Part shown: in pieces, positions 23,080 through 35,600 of the stretch
Numbering within the stretch: position 1 is the first letter of the stretch
How the letters are laid out: the number at the start of each line of letters is the position of its first letter
Assembly: GCA_014529385.2 (NCBI GenBank)
Contig: CM043971.1
Coordinates: 83,652,340-83,716,339, forward strand
Source of the DNA: Adiantum capillus-veneris
Lineage: Eukaryota; Streptophyta; Polypodiopsida; Polypodiales; Pteridaceae
DNA: 64,000 nucleotides
Direction: 5' to 3'
Made by a program: the position numbers and the translations under genes
Notes under the pieces: model-generated
Told to the model about the DNA's origin: nothing
Seen by the model: the letters and a program-made list of their open reading frames with translations, nothing else
Database searches by the model: none

Positions 23080-26000
23080 TGATGGATTGGGATCAAGAAA
23101 ATGTGGATCGTGATCAAGAGGTTGAAGAGTTCTTCGACAAGGAGTCAAGCAATGGGAGTAGTGAAAACATTTATGAGGACTTTTTGAAGTACTTCATGAA
23201 GATGGTGTGTTCTGGATGAAAATGGGCCTCTTGATCACATGGTTAAGGTATTTTCGGATCCAAATCTTTATATTTCCAAAACATATTTTTTATTTGATAG
23301 ACAAAGATATAATTACATGATAAGAGTGCTCCAAAGTGGCTTGGTGACAAGATTGGAGACTCTTAAGACCTATGACTCTCAAGGAATGTTGGATTTAAAG
23401 AAGTGGCACAAGATGAAGGATGAGCTTCATGTTGGACACGATGAGGATGGAAAACTTTGTTTTTATTTGAGAGATGTGCTAACGGTGAGAGTTCCATGTG
23501 TTGAAGATTGGGAGGGTATTGTTAAAGTTTCGCACATTTTGAAGGATCAAAACACCAAAGAATACAACATTATATTCAATCAAGTCGAAGTGGTGCATTG
23601 ATATTCAAAAGCATGGTATACCTACCACGTAAATCAAAGAGTTTATACATGCTTGTGGGTGTAGTAACACAAATAACTTCTCTCATAGAGGATCATGGCG
23701 TCAAAAAATGGACCTAAATAAAGAGCCTCCAAATTTGATTACCACAAACATATCCGATGTAGAGAGACACCTAAAGACCATCATGATCGAGAACAAGACA
23801 AGGCTAGTGAGGGCCCGCTCTTCCAAAAAGTATAGAACATCAAAAACTATGACAGATTACTTATATCATCGAGGAGATGCACCTCGATGAAGGGGGAAAA
23901 AAAGAGAGAATAAGGACATCAAAGAAATGTGGTTGTCCATTTAAGGCACAAGTGGTAACTGCAGATGGGAGTAATGATGTCCATATTTATCTAAACACTA
24001 TATGATAGTAGTCATGTCCTTGGTACAAGAAGTGATATGTATCACGTTCATCCATTTGTAATTGAGTGTTGTATGGAAGACCTCTTGATGTCGGGAATGC
24101 TCGATATGTTGCGCAAATTTCATTGTCAAAAGAAAGATTTCACATGCAGCGCGCCTCTCTTCTTGAATGTACTATCTATAGGTTCTTTATGATACCTCAC
24201 AAAATCAGTATCTTGTCTTATCAAATGCGATATAAGGGTAGCAATTTATGTTGGCTTTTAATTAAGTTTCTCTATGTATAGGATACCCTCTAATTGAGCA
24301 AGTTGATGTAGGTCGCATATCAGATGATTATTGGGTTTCTATGTACATGGAGGCTGTGAAATTGTGCGAAACAACAAGGTCATAGCTTTGTCATAAGTTA
24401 CAAAGAGTAATTAAGATTATTTTTGTGAAACATACTTTTTTTTAATGGAGGTGGCTTATTGCCAACCATACAATCCAAAAGTAGTTAACGACAAAGACAA
24501 ACCATTTATTTGATCATTCAAGACGAATGGATGCTGCAAATGGCCAAGCGTTTCTCTACAAATAACTCATGGGCTATTGATAGCACATTTAAGACAAACA
24601 TATATGGTCTTCCACTGTATGTTGCAGTGTTGCCAAAACCAACAAGGTGTTGACCTACCAATTTGGTTCATGTTGTGTATGATAGATCCAGGTTGTCGTC
24701 ATGACATCATTGCTTTAGAGATGATTCTAAATGTACTCTTTGAGAGGATGGGCCACATTCGTCCGTTCGCTATTGTAATTGATAAGTCACAACAAGAGCT
24801 AGAGGCAATACTGCAGGTCGTGGATGAAGACCCACATAGTTGGACTATTGATGCCGATGGCGCTAAGTACCAAGTTGCAAGTCGAGTTCTACTTTGTTGG
24901 TTCCATACTAAGAAGGAATGGGTAGAGAATCTCCTATATTGCTAGCCTACTTAAATGTAACTTTTTGATATAACAACAAAAGTAACAACATTATATGCAT
25001 TTTGTTTTGAAACGTAGGTTTCAAAGGAGTTAAGGGACGATGTTTATACAACTTTGTCAAACTTAATGCATTGTGCAACAGAGACAGAGTTTCAGAGCAG
25101 ATTTCAAGAGCTTCTTGTGAAGTATTCACAATACCCAAATATAGTTTGTTTATGATGGTGTGGAAATAATTGCATGTGAAGAACCCGATGGCCAAGGTTT
25201 GGACGAATGTTTAGACATGGCAATGTTGGCACCACAAACTTGGTGGAGCACCTATGGCAATTTACTTATAACCATCAGGTAGGTCTTTGCACCTACTCTG
25301 ATCTACTATTTCCTCTTTTGATACATCTTGAATGAATGAAAGTCGGTTTCAATACTATTTGTTTCTATCTCTGAATACATCACTTGATCTATAGTAGCAT
25401 TAAATTTTTTTACGGTTTGTTACGTTTCATTATGATGATGCAAATGATGTATACAAGACAAGAACTTATTTTGTGGGATAGGCATGCTGAGAATATATCG
25501 ATTTTTTTTGTAAAATAAATGGGGACATGGGTTTGGTATTTACAGTATCACATCAACAGAGATATCATGTTGTGGTTTTTTAACCTGCATATAATATGAC
25601 AGTATCTACTCATTTCAAGCACTACATAGATTTGCTTGGCTGAGTGTATACCTATATACAACATGGGAATGGTCGTAATAAGATGGACATAGTCATTATC
25701 TGGTCATTTTTTGAGAGATGGCTAAACTGGTGGTATGGCATTACATAATTTTTTGGTTGTCTGATAGGCAACTTTGCATAAAATGGGAGATTTTCCATAC
25801 GATCTATCTTGGAGCTCTTACATGTGCTTGTGGGTGATTCAAACTCTGTAGATGGCATTGGCGATACACTTTTTTTAGGTTTTTTCAACAAAAGCAAGAA
25901 ATAGTTTTTTTTTCATTTCATGACTGTAGAGAAATTTTCACATTGAAGATTTACGTTTAGTTCTAAAAGGTGGTTCCCATGATAGCTGGTTTTGGGCGAT

Positions 26001-27060
26001 TTGGCATTCGAGGAGGGACAAAGATACAAACTGCAAAAATGCATGAAGGGGAGAGAATCTTGAAAAGGTTTCTAACCACACCATCTACCTTTCAGGTTAT
26101 ATATAAGGGGTTACTTCTCTTCAAGGTTCAAAGCAACTCAAATGAGAGTATATGGTATCATATCAACTTGCAAAGCAATTATTGTGACTGTCCATATTGG
26201 AGTAGTCAATGTAAGCATGTTAATGGCGTCCGAATGATAGTGTTGTCCCATTTTCCAAGGTAATCTTGAATGGTGCATGTGAAGATTTGCCCAATATAAA
26301 GATGCCATGCATCGTGATTTCGAATCGCATGATGGCGTCAATGATATACAAGAGAGGGAAGATGATTTGGTGGATCTTGTCAACCACCTCAAGGAAGCAT
26401 TGTCAACGATCCAAAAAGAAGTGTATTCCAAGGATTCCAAAGAGATTGAAGTCAACAGACGACACTTGCAAAACATGAAAGGGATGCTCTTAACATTGGT
26501 GATCCCAAAGAAGATTGATCTCTCTACAAGAGGAAGTATTATACAAATTCAGGCCCATGTTACAACAACTTGGCTTGGTCATGGTGCTCCACCGGTTCGC
26601 ACAAATGAGAAACAACAAAGCATTGATCTCGATGGAACTAGCCAGCCTTCCAAACCATTGCGCCAAACAGACCAACTCAGACGCAAGCACCAAAGAGATA
26701 GAACTCGAGTTCGTTTTGATAAACAACCTCGTATTTGGTGTCCACATTGTTGTACCAAAACTTTGCTAGTGGATCCCCAAACCACACCCACATGTCACAC
26801 ATGCCATGCTCTTCTCCCAGTAAAACCTACGCACATTACAAAAAATGTCATGCACACTCTAGTGGGTCATGTGATTCGCGTTTGTAATGAAGCTGAGAGT
26901 TTCGTGGGGACTGTTTCCGCTTGTCAATCTGGTTCTTTGGAGGATATTGAGTATTGATTTACACTTACCTGTGAAAATGGAAAACAATTGCTAGGTATCA
27001 ATGCTTCTAAGGTCAAAATGCTGCTTTTGTATGCCTTCGATCAATCAACCCATGTAATGA
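23080..27060 (+). pseudogene. MULE-type transposase, broken
   Basis: Decayed Mutator-like transposase, the enzyme that cuts and moves such DNA transposons. In order: an unknown N-terminal region (23080-23660); a CGCPFKA stretch near 23931 like the FAR1/WRKY-GCM1 DNA-binding finger; DDE-domain blocks WAIDSTFKTN and YGLPL near 24571-24620 (first Asp); AIVIDKS near 24770 (second Asp); a CWFHTKK block near 24895; a GTTNLVEHLW block near 25230; and a SWIM zinc finger (CDCPYWSSQCKH) near 26188-26225. The C-terminal part has a Cys4 zinc-ribbon-like unit (26739-26808). Frameshifts (for example about 24640), stops and probable introns break it. I could not identify terminal inverted repeats. Confidence 0.8.
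26100..26263 (+). pseudogene. SWIM zinc finger of MULE transposase
   Basis: An open stretch with C-x-C-x6-C-x-H spacing, the SWIM finger normally found C-terminal to the DDE domain in MULE and FAR1-type proteins. It is part of the broken transposase gene. Confidence 0.75.
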
Positions 27061-27200
27061 AGTATCTATGAAAAAATTATATTTCAAGTATCTTTTTATT
27101 TTGTTTTGTTCTCTTTTAAAGCAATCCTCATGCCCTGTGAAGTAATTGCTTAATAAATTGTTCATGCCTTGTGAAATGACCCCTTAAATTTTCTATTCTC

Positions 27201-27690
27201 TGTCAAAAGAGTAATCTCTGCACAGTGTTTTGTGCTTACTTTATTTCCAGAGAGCATAAATTTTGGGCTCTGCCAAAAAAGTAATCAAACACGCTGTGAT
27301 GAGATTACCTATTTCTAGAGAGATCCAATTTGGGACTCTCTGCCAAAAAGATAATCTCTGCACACTGTGCCGAGATTACTTATTTTTAACAAAAAATTCT
27401 TGCTCTCTACCAAAAAAGTAATCTCTGCACGCTGTGCAGAGATTACTTTATTTCTAGAGAGCAAAAAAATCTGGCTCTTTGCCAAAAAAGTAATCTCTTC
27501 ACAGTGTGCCAAGTTTACTTTTTCTCCAGAGAGCATATTTTTTTGGCTCTCTGCCAAAAAAGTAATCTCTATATAGTGTGTCAAGATTACTTTTTCTCCA
27601 GAGAGCAAGATTTTTGGGCTCCTTGCGAAAAAAAGTAATCTCGACACTTTTTTTCTAGAGAGCAAAGATGTCTCAACAAGTAATCTCGAT
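27201..27690. repeat. ~70-bp tandem repeat, each unit palindromic
   Basis: Seven units begin near 27201, 27271, 27341, 27408, 27480, 27552 and 27624 (spacing 70, 70, 67, 72, 72, 72). Most units contain an inverted pair, GTAATCTC ... GAGATTAC, around a short GCAC/GTGC centre, and a TCTCTAGAGA or TCTCCAGAGA palindrome. They could fold into hairpins or act as transposase binding sites. The array lies between the MULE transposase and the oppositely oriented Ulp1 gene. Long minus-strand frames over the array are by-products of its periodicity. Confidence 0.9.
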
Positions 27691-27919
27691 AAGCAATATC
27701 TATAACGATGCCCAACAAAGTAGATGCCCTGCTCACCTCGCAAGCAAGTGATCAAGCCTTCATGAGAGCCTTTCAACAAACCAAAAGCACAAGGCAACCT
27801 CTATGTTGCAACAAACCATTAACAACTCTTTGACTCAATGCACACAGAAGGGCTCTTCCACTCAAGGGCCAAGAGTATGTATGCACGACTGATTTGAGAA
27901 ATATTTTGAAGCACACAAA

Positions 27920-28290
27920 AGGTCTCTCAAGCCAAGATTACATTATTTCACAGCAAAAATTTACTTCCACGCAAGTAAATTCAAAAAAACGCGACTTTGT
28001 ATATAGAGCACAAAATAAGGCAACCATGCCGAGATTACATTATTTCATAGCTAAAAACTACTTCCAAGCAAGTAAATTCGAAAAAACACAACTCTGTACA
28101 AAGAGCACAAAATAAGGCAACCATGCTGAGCTTACATTATTTCACAGCTAAAAACTACTTTCACACAAGTAAATGTAGAAAAACGCAATGAGAGCACCAT
28201 GATGAGATTACATAGAACACAAAATAAGGTTCTCATGCTGAGATACATTATCTCACAGCTATAGACTACTTCCATGCAAGTAAATTCAGG
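27920..28290. repeat. ~100-bp tandem repeat array
   Basis: About four units, with landmarks CATTATTTCA near 27941, 28038, 28135 and 28246 (spacing 97, 97, 111). Each unit carries an inverted pair resembling TTACTT ... AAGTAA. It is related in style, though not clearly in sequence, to the preceding 70-bp array. Together the two arrays may be subterminal repeats of one transposon. Confidence 0.85.
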
Positions 28291-28559
28291 TCACTTTAAT
28301 CCAGAGCTAGGATTTTTCATCTCCGCTTCAAAAGTAGCTTTTACATGCTGTGTCGTGATCAATTTCTATACATAGAGCAAAAAAAATTCTTGTCACAACT
28401 TTCATAAAAGATATAGCCAATCAATCGAACAATGTTTTCATATTCTGCATGCAACACTTTCATTCCACTTCATTGACATACGAATATAAACTTTCAACTC
28501 ATATTTTGTACAAGACAAAAAGATCCAAAAAGTGAGATAGGGAATTTCTTTTGATGTTA

Positions 28560-30700
28560 ACATCGATACAAACTACTAATTATATCAAGTGTGACCTCAC
28601 CCAACTGCTTGTGCAACCAATCTTTGAGCTTCTTTCTGGTAAAGTCGACCTCTTCATGCCCAAACCAATTCTTTTTTAGCTGCAAAAGAACGAATGCATT
28701 AGAAAGCATTATCGCTATTAAGTACACACAATAAACAATGCTTCAATTAAGACATGTGATTACTAGATTGGGTTGACGCTTTTTGTCTTTGATTGTGGTT
28801 TTGATCAATAATCTCATTGCAATCATTACATAATAACCACAATCTATTGAATTTGGTTGTTGAGGACAATGTAGACAACAAACATATGTAAAAATTACCA
28901 TAAAAAATGTTAGTACACAATGCAAAAGAAAACGACACTAAAGCTATCAACCTTTGCATTGATGATTTTGCAAACTTCCGAGGGATCTTCTAGCTCTTCT
29001 TCCACTTGTAGGTTTGAACAGTGTGTACTAAAGTGCTTTACTACCCTTCAAGCCCAAGCATTCGCTTAATCAAAAGTTAGCATAGAGCTTAAACATTATA
29101 TTTGGAGCAAAAGCAATGCATACCTAGACACATGTAGTAACAGTCTCTCCATGTTCACAATCAAAAGTAAGTCAAAGACTAGCAAACATGAACGTCATTG
29201 AGAAAGAGCAGGTATGTGTATCACTTGGGCATTGTAAAATGCCACAAGAACCCATTGTGGTCTATGTAAATAACACGCATTTAGACTTGAAAGTTTTTAT
29301 GCTACTGATTATTACGTAATACATAAAAGTGAAGTAGCCATACCCATCCAAGGCGGGGAAGAAGATAAAAATATGAGTTCCTAAATCAATATGTTCCTAA
29401 ATGTGGCGTCCCAAAGAAATTGTCGAACACATGGTCTCTTATAGTATGCTCTGAGACAAATGGGTACCATAGGCTATCGTCCCACCACACAACTGAGAGA
29501 ATGTTTGGTGATAATATATTTTTCATCCATCTACGAAGTAAAAGTTTAATAAGTCAAAAGTGGAAATAATTTTATATTACTTAAAGCACAGGGTTATTTT
29601 CCTCACAATGCAAAAAGGTTGATCGTCTTTGTTGAAGCCTCAAGATCTAAAACATCGTCAATAAGATGGGCATCTAGCCCTGACTCAAGCTTAGCTCGAG
29701 ACGATGGCAAGAGAAAAGTAACTCCCTTGCGAAACCTACGTTAAAATGAACACACTTCCATTGTTTACTTTGTTAATCAACTTGAAAGGTTTACATGCTT
29801 AGAGTAAATCTACATTTGTAACAAACCTATCCCAAAATCGATCCATGTTTAAGCCGTGGCTCTCACATACAAGCCAATCATGGCTGGCCAAGAAAGTAAT
29901 GGTCTCAACATGCGTAAAGCTAGATGTCAATGATGAAACATACTACAATAACAATCAAATTATAACTTGGATTAAATATCAACAATTGACATTACGAAGA
30001 GAACAAGAGCGTGCAATTAATATGAGAAAACTTACAATGGAAGATTCATCCTCACAATCTTTAATGTCTTTTTTGTCAACACTCTCATTTTCCTCTCGAG
30101 GGACGTCAACATCATGTGGAATCCCATAAGTGCGAGGTTTGTATCCGCGCTTAATTTTCTCCTCAATCTTTACTACCCTACTTGGCATGTCTGGTTTCCA
30201 TGCAATCTTTTGTGTTTTAATGGGTCAAAGAGTCTTTTCCACTCTTTAGTTTCTCGCTCCTGGAGGTCTTTATGAAACTTTCTTCGTGCTGTCCTAACTT
30301 TATATACAACATCCTCAAACCTTGTTATGTATTGGTATTTAGATCTAAGAGACATTGGTCGTGGTGGTCTTTCACTAGTTTTAGGTCGCCCTGTACGATG
30401 CTATGGAATGTGGACATTGATGATTTTGTGCACATTTTTTAGATGTCTAATGAGAAGACGTCGCCTTTCATATGAGACCTTTTGGTCAATACATATTTGT
30501 GATAGACGACACTCATGAATCACTTTTCCATCTGTCCCCACAACCTCAATGAATTGAAACATTTCATGACAATAAAACGATTTTTTTTTTTGTTGAATTT
30601 TACTAATCTCTATTACGTGCTTCAAAAGCCCCAAATCTCCATATCTAATGCAATTCACAATGACATTGTGCAACAATTATTATCATATGGGGACTTCACC
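28560..30700 (-). pseudogene. Ulp1/C48-like cysteine protease, decayed
   Basis: Read on the minus strand, the gene runs from about 30700 down to 28560. Open pieces lie at 30676-30401, 30355-30173 and 30188-29979, then coding traces at about 29870-29650 and 29530-29400. The end holds the clear motif CPQQPNSIDCGYYVM near 28860. This is the Q-x-x-x-x-D-C-G signature of Ulp1 (SUMO-type) proteases, with the Gln and catalytic Cys present. A terminal LKKNWFGHEEVDF stretch follows near 28680. Probable introns, stops and frame changes break it. I cannot place the catalytic His and Asp with certainty. A Ulp1 gene beside a MULE transposase recalls the Kaonashi-type MULEs of Arabidopsis; whether both belonged to one element is inference. 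Confidence 0.6.
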
Positions 30701-31678
30701 TTGGACTCTGTCGACTAAGAGGGTCTCGAAGCTCACAATCAAGGCACTTCAATCTGCATAAACCCCATCAAGGTCTTGCTGAAAAACCCCATCACAATCA
30801 CATTCTACAAATCTATTTATGCTCTTTTTGCTACTCACCAAATTTGTGTAATCTTGGCGGAGGTCCCGAGAGTCGAAATTGCTGCGTGTGTAATCTTGGC
30901 AGAGTCTCGAGAGTCAAAACCTTTGAAGTACTTTATCAGTAATATCTGTGCAGTACTTGAGTGTTATCTCTATGCTGCATTTTATGGATCAATGCGGACA
31001 ACACAGTATGACTAGAGCAACACTCCAAGATGTGTACGCACAATATGACCAGACGTAGTATGCACTCCAAGATGTGTGTACACATTATAACCCTAAACCA
31101 GTCCGTGGTAATGCCTGCGGAGTTATACCTCTTTTGAGGTACTGGCGTAGGTTTTTGCGGTTACTTGAAGTACCTTCACAGAATTGCAGCGCAGTTGCAC
31201 AGCAAGGGACTTGTAGAACGAGCAGAGTGCGGCACTTTCTGTAGAGAACGAGCAAAAAATTTACCCCCGTCACTTTCCCCCAAAATTGCAGAGCCACATT
31301 CGTCCATTAAAAACAAGTGAAAGAATCATGGTGGCTTTTTAAAACAATTAGAACGTGATAAAAGCATTAGGTTGAGTTTAAGTAGAATCAATGTTCAAGA
31401 AAGAATTGCCTCAACTTAGCCTTGAGCCAGTTGAAAATGGAGATTAACTGGTTGCAAACCATGGTAAAGGGAAGAAAACTGGTGAAATATGTGAGCAAAA
31501 ATCTTGCAAATTTTAAATTTATGCTAGTCGGTTTGCTTCTATGTGGGGAGGAAACACAGTCGATGGCCGCTTAATAAAAGAGACTTTCCTGAATATTGAC
31601 TAGAATTAAGTTATAGAATGTAAGAAAAGTCAAGCCATGTGAGACTGTGAAATGAAATGTGAAAAAAAAAACTCATTA
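30701..31678. other. non-genic stretch with small repeats
   Basis: I see no gene. A diverged duplication of about 45 bp (TGTGTAATCTTGGC...GAGAGTC) lies near 30845-30920, and a shorter repeat (ACTCCAAGATGTGT) near 31022 and 31063. This could be the outer end of the MULE/Ulp1 element, but no matching inverted repeat was found. Confidence 0.5.

Positions 31679-31726
<48 letters not shown>
31679..31726. repeat. (AT)n(GT)n compound microsatellite
   Basis: About 9 AT units followed by about 15 GT units. Confidence 0.95.
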
Positions 31727-31728
<2 letters not shown>

Positions 31729-31994
31729 ATAGGATTTACTAGAATTATGCAAGTGAAGTTTCACTTCGATATTCTAAAACAATAGAATGCAAGAAAAGTA
31801 AAGACATGTCGAAAGTGAAATAAAAAGATCCATTTACTATTTTAAAATTGAAATAACATTTAATAGAAGTTTCAATCATCACTGAAAACAATGAAAGTAG
31901 GCCTAACACACCTCTACTTTAAGGCTTCTTTTAGAAAGCAAAAATATAGAGGATCTCCTCACTTTTCACCATGCCCTTGATCCCTTCTCTTGGA

Positions 31995-32380
31995 CCCTGT
32001 GGTATAGACGAGCCACGACACTAAGTGACGCATAACATTAAAGAGGGGGAGGGTAAGGGGATCGACGGTGCGGAAGTGGATGCGGGAAGCCCGAGGTAGA
32101 TTGAACCCGAACGTGCGGCAAGTCAACGCGAAAAAGAACCCGAGCGACGACTCGATTTGAACCTAGGGCCTCGTCGCCCAGATTGTGGCGCATGGGGTAA
32201 CCATCCCACCCGCACGCACATGTTGTACCCATGGCCCGGGTGCCCGGGTTTAATCTATGGCCGGGTTTAGTCTTTAAGTACCCATGTACGGCTGCAACCT
32301 CTCCGATTTTCGTGCGCGTAGTTCTCTGCCCTCGATCCCCTTACCCCCCTCATTAATACTATGTGTTATTTAGTCCTGAG
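31995..32380 (-). repeat. inverted-repeat element with tRNA-like part
   Basis: Two imperfect inverted copies of about 45 bp flank the segment. One runs from about 32014 to 32062 (with AGGGTAAGGGGATCGA); its reverse counterpart is at about 32330-32378. Inside, on the minus strand near 32150-32215, a stretch with a B-box-like GGTTCAAATC and an upstream GGGATGGTTACC resembles a tRNA-derived pol III promoter. It could be a SINE, two SINE copies in opposite directions, or a small non-autonomous DNA element. A true tRNA is unlikely because the T-stem does not pair well. It lies about 300 bp upstream of the ATG7 start codon. Confidence 0.4.
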
Positions 32381-32639
32381 GATAGACGAGGCTCGCCCAT
32401 TTGACCTGCATTGTAGATTCTGACACAGGGGAGTCAACGTTTTTAACTCTGCCCCAGTGACCTTTCTCCTCTTCTTGTCGCGTCCTCACTTTTGTGCTTG
32501 TTTTCTTCTTGCGCTTTTCCTCTGCTCTTGAGGGTAACGGTGATGGTGATGGTGTTGGCTTTTTTGCCCCTGCCTTGCTTTTTTTAGAACGATCTTCCGA
32601 CAAGAGTCGAACCCAGGTCGGGCCCGTAGCTGTGGGAAG

Positions 32640-32694
32640 AAGAAGAAGAAGGAAGGAGAGAGAGAGAGAGAATTGCCGATCAAGTGGCCTGAGA
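32640..32694 (+). promoter_or_regulatory. ATG7 purine-rich 5' leader
   Basis: A GAA/GA-rich tract directly upstream of the ATG at 32695, typical of plant 5' untranslated regions. No TATA box could be assigned confidently. The reading frame is open upstream, but the ATG is the first one that gives the family's N-terminus. Confidence 0.45.
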
Positions 32695-35600
32695 ATGTCT
32701 CTCTCGCAATCCTTGTCTGCTGATGAGATGCTGAAGTTCCAGCTATGGAGTAGCAGCGTCAAGGAAGACTTTTGGCATCGTTTAGCAGCTCTAAAACTGG
32801 ATGCCCTGCAGCTTGATGACAAGCCTTTAGAAATTCAAGGTACCCTTCTCACCGTTCGCCAGATGTATGTTTTTGACAAAAGCCTTAACCCTGAACCTTG
32901 GACATCTTTCCTGTGTATGAGTAGGATATTTTGCACCCTCCTTGCATGAACACTACTTGCAGCTACGATTCGAATCATTCCTGTGTTCCGACTCCAAGAA
33001 TGAAAGTGGATCCACAGTCGATCACAGCAATTCCAGGCAATGTTGCCTACCAGGAACCCTCTATAACACCAACACTAAGGAGGAATTCTTTGCTCTCGAC
33101 AAGAGAGCTCTTTTAAACAAAGAAGCAGAGAAGGTGTTGGAATTCTCTGCTCAAGCTCTATATTATTTTTTGTTGCTTAGAAACTTTCAAATCATATTGT
33201 TACTCGTGTTTACAGCTTTGGAATGACATTTGCTCTGGTCGAGCGATTCAAGATTGCACTTTGCTGAACAGATTCTTTCTTATTTCACATGCGGATCTCA
33301 AAAAATGGCGGTTTCACTACTGGTTTGCATTCCCAGCCCTCATCTTGCAGCCCCCAGTGACATGCTCAGGCTTACAACCAGCTTTGCAGCGCTTCAATGT
33401 AGAAGAGGTATGGATTTAATTAGTGCTTCAAGACATTAAGAATCAAACTTGTTTCAGGATGTGTGCATTCCCCCCACAAAAGCACTGGATTTCATACATC
33501 TTTAAAAGTATGGAGGCGTCTTGTAATGTTTCAATAATTTTGAGTGTAGAATACTTAGTATATTTTTAGGCCATGCAAGATGCAGCTACATAGATGAAGC
33601 AGGAAAGCATACCAGTAAAGGTGACTCTTCGAAAAGGCAAAGTGTGTATGCCGCCTGAGGGTGGCTGATTTTATTTTGTTTTCTTGTTTGTGGGGCAGTG
33701 TCGTGATGTAGATACATGCAGTGTAGGGCGCTCATAGTATACACTGGATTTTGGTCTCGGTTAGCCAATTTTTTATTTGCTCTACATGGATATTTGTGTT
33801 TAAACGTAAGCACGAGAGTGTACTCAATGTGAGCCTGATCCGATTGATACATTCATTGCAATTTTTGAACTTGACATGGTCGCATTTTTATGGTAATAAA
33901 ATGGCTTTGTGCCAACAAAGGCCACGATGTTATTAGGGCCTTTATCAATTGCTCAAATGATTTGTTGCATTTCTGCAAAACCCACCACTATTAGGAGTTA
34001 TGTTAGAACTCCCATAGCGCCGCTACGGTCACTTCGTCCCGAGAGGGTAAGGTCGCTAAGCTCTCCACCCAACCTTGAGACAATGAGAACTTTGCCTCAT
34101 CCCCAGATCCTATATATAAGTATGGCGGGTCTGGCCGTTCGGGCACTACGGCCGGGCAGTCTCCCCTTGAACCCCACCTTCCCGCCTACGGCCAGAAGAC
34201 GGTCAACCTACTCACCGCCGTTACAAGCTACGTGACATCTCCCCCCCCCCCCCCCCCCCCCCCCAAAAAAAAGAAAAAGAGTTTTCGTCCTCAAAAACAA
34301 CATGGGGAAATCTCTTGGCATTTGCACAACGACGTTCTCAAGTTGCTGCTTCCTCGTTTAAGTCTGTCTTCTTAATTAGTACTTTTGGTTTATGATGTGT
34401 TTGTCTATCTTGATATCTAGAATACTTTTTGATTCATGTGGTATCTTTGGTGGTTCTATCAAGTCAACAAAATTCTTCGGAGAAACTACGTTCTCTAACC
34501 GTGAACTGATTTCTTTAGTTTACTTATGTGGAAGACAAGGCGAACTTGAGATCTCTTAGGTAGCATGCTATGTTCGGAATCTTTTTAAGAACTTTGAAGG
34601 GACCACAATATCTAGTGGAAGGTTTGTCACATTTTCCTGTTTTCATGGTTTTTGACTTCGCAGGAACCTTTAGGAATACAAAGTTACCTTCTACAAAGGT
34701 AACTTTTCTTCTTCCTTTATCAACATATGTCTTAGAACGATCCTGTGCACTACGAATGCTTTTCTTTGCTGCTTTCAGCATATCATTCATATCCTCAAGG
34801 AAGTCCTTGACAAATTGAATCTTCTCCTTCTATAGGCCTACAACCATAGGAGATCTCGATTGGAAACCATACATCAACATGAATGGTGTAAATTTAATTG
34901 TTGAATGTTTAGAAATGTTGTAAGAAAATTCCAAAATGGATCAGTACTTTTTCTAGTTAGATTGCTTCTTACTTACATAAGAACGCAACATATCCTTTAG
35001 GATTTGGTTAACCCGTTTGGTTTGACCATTAGACTGCAGATGATCGTTGCACTCATGCTCAAAGTAGTATCCAACTTTTTGAAGACTTCTCTCAAAAAAT
35101 GAGTATTGAACTTTCTATCTCTATCTGACACTATATCTGCGGGTAGGCCATATAGCTTGTAGAGATGTTCAATAAAGAGCTTTGCAAACTGTGGTGTTTT
35201 AACCGTTTTCTTTGTGGCGATACACTTTGCCATTTTGGTTAACCTGTCCATTACCACCCACATTGAGTCATTCCCTTGACTAATCTTGGGTGAACCGGTA
35301 ATGAAGTTTGGAAATGCTTTCCCATTCCCCTCGAGGAATCTCCAAAGGATGGAGTAGTTCCCCAACCTTGAGACGCTCATGTTTATTGACCTAACACTAA
35401 TTGCCTTAAACAACTAAGGTAATAAAATTGTCTTTTCACTAGTGCATAGGTCTTTTGAATCCCGGAATGACCGACTATATCAGGTGTAGCGGAATTGGTA
35501 TGGTATAGATCTAGGTTTACACTTCCACAAATTTTTTACTTCTTTTCCTTGCGTTAGTGATTGCTTTTAGCTTGAATGATGATTCGTTTTACTATTCTTT

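Noticed and set aside
27315-27797. 160-codon minus-strand open frame
   Set aside because: It lies over the 70-bp tandem array; the protein is a translation of the repeat and has no independent support.
27201-28290. CRISPR-like appearance of regularly spaced palindromic repeats
   Set aside because: Units are contiguous tandem repeats without unique spacers, in a plant genome with no cas genes.
32150-32215. minus-strand tRNA gene
   Set aside because: A B-box-like sequence is present but the T-stem and acceptor stem do not pair; a tRNA-derived repeat is more likely.
32370-32822. 150-codon antisense frame over ATG7 exon 1
   Set aside because: Low-complexity shadow of the purine-rich leader and exon 1; the exon on the other strand is clearly the gene.
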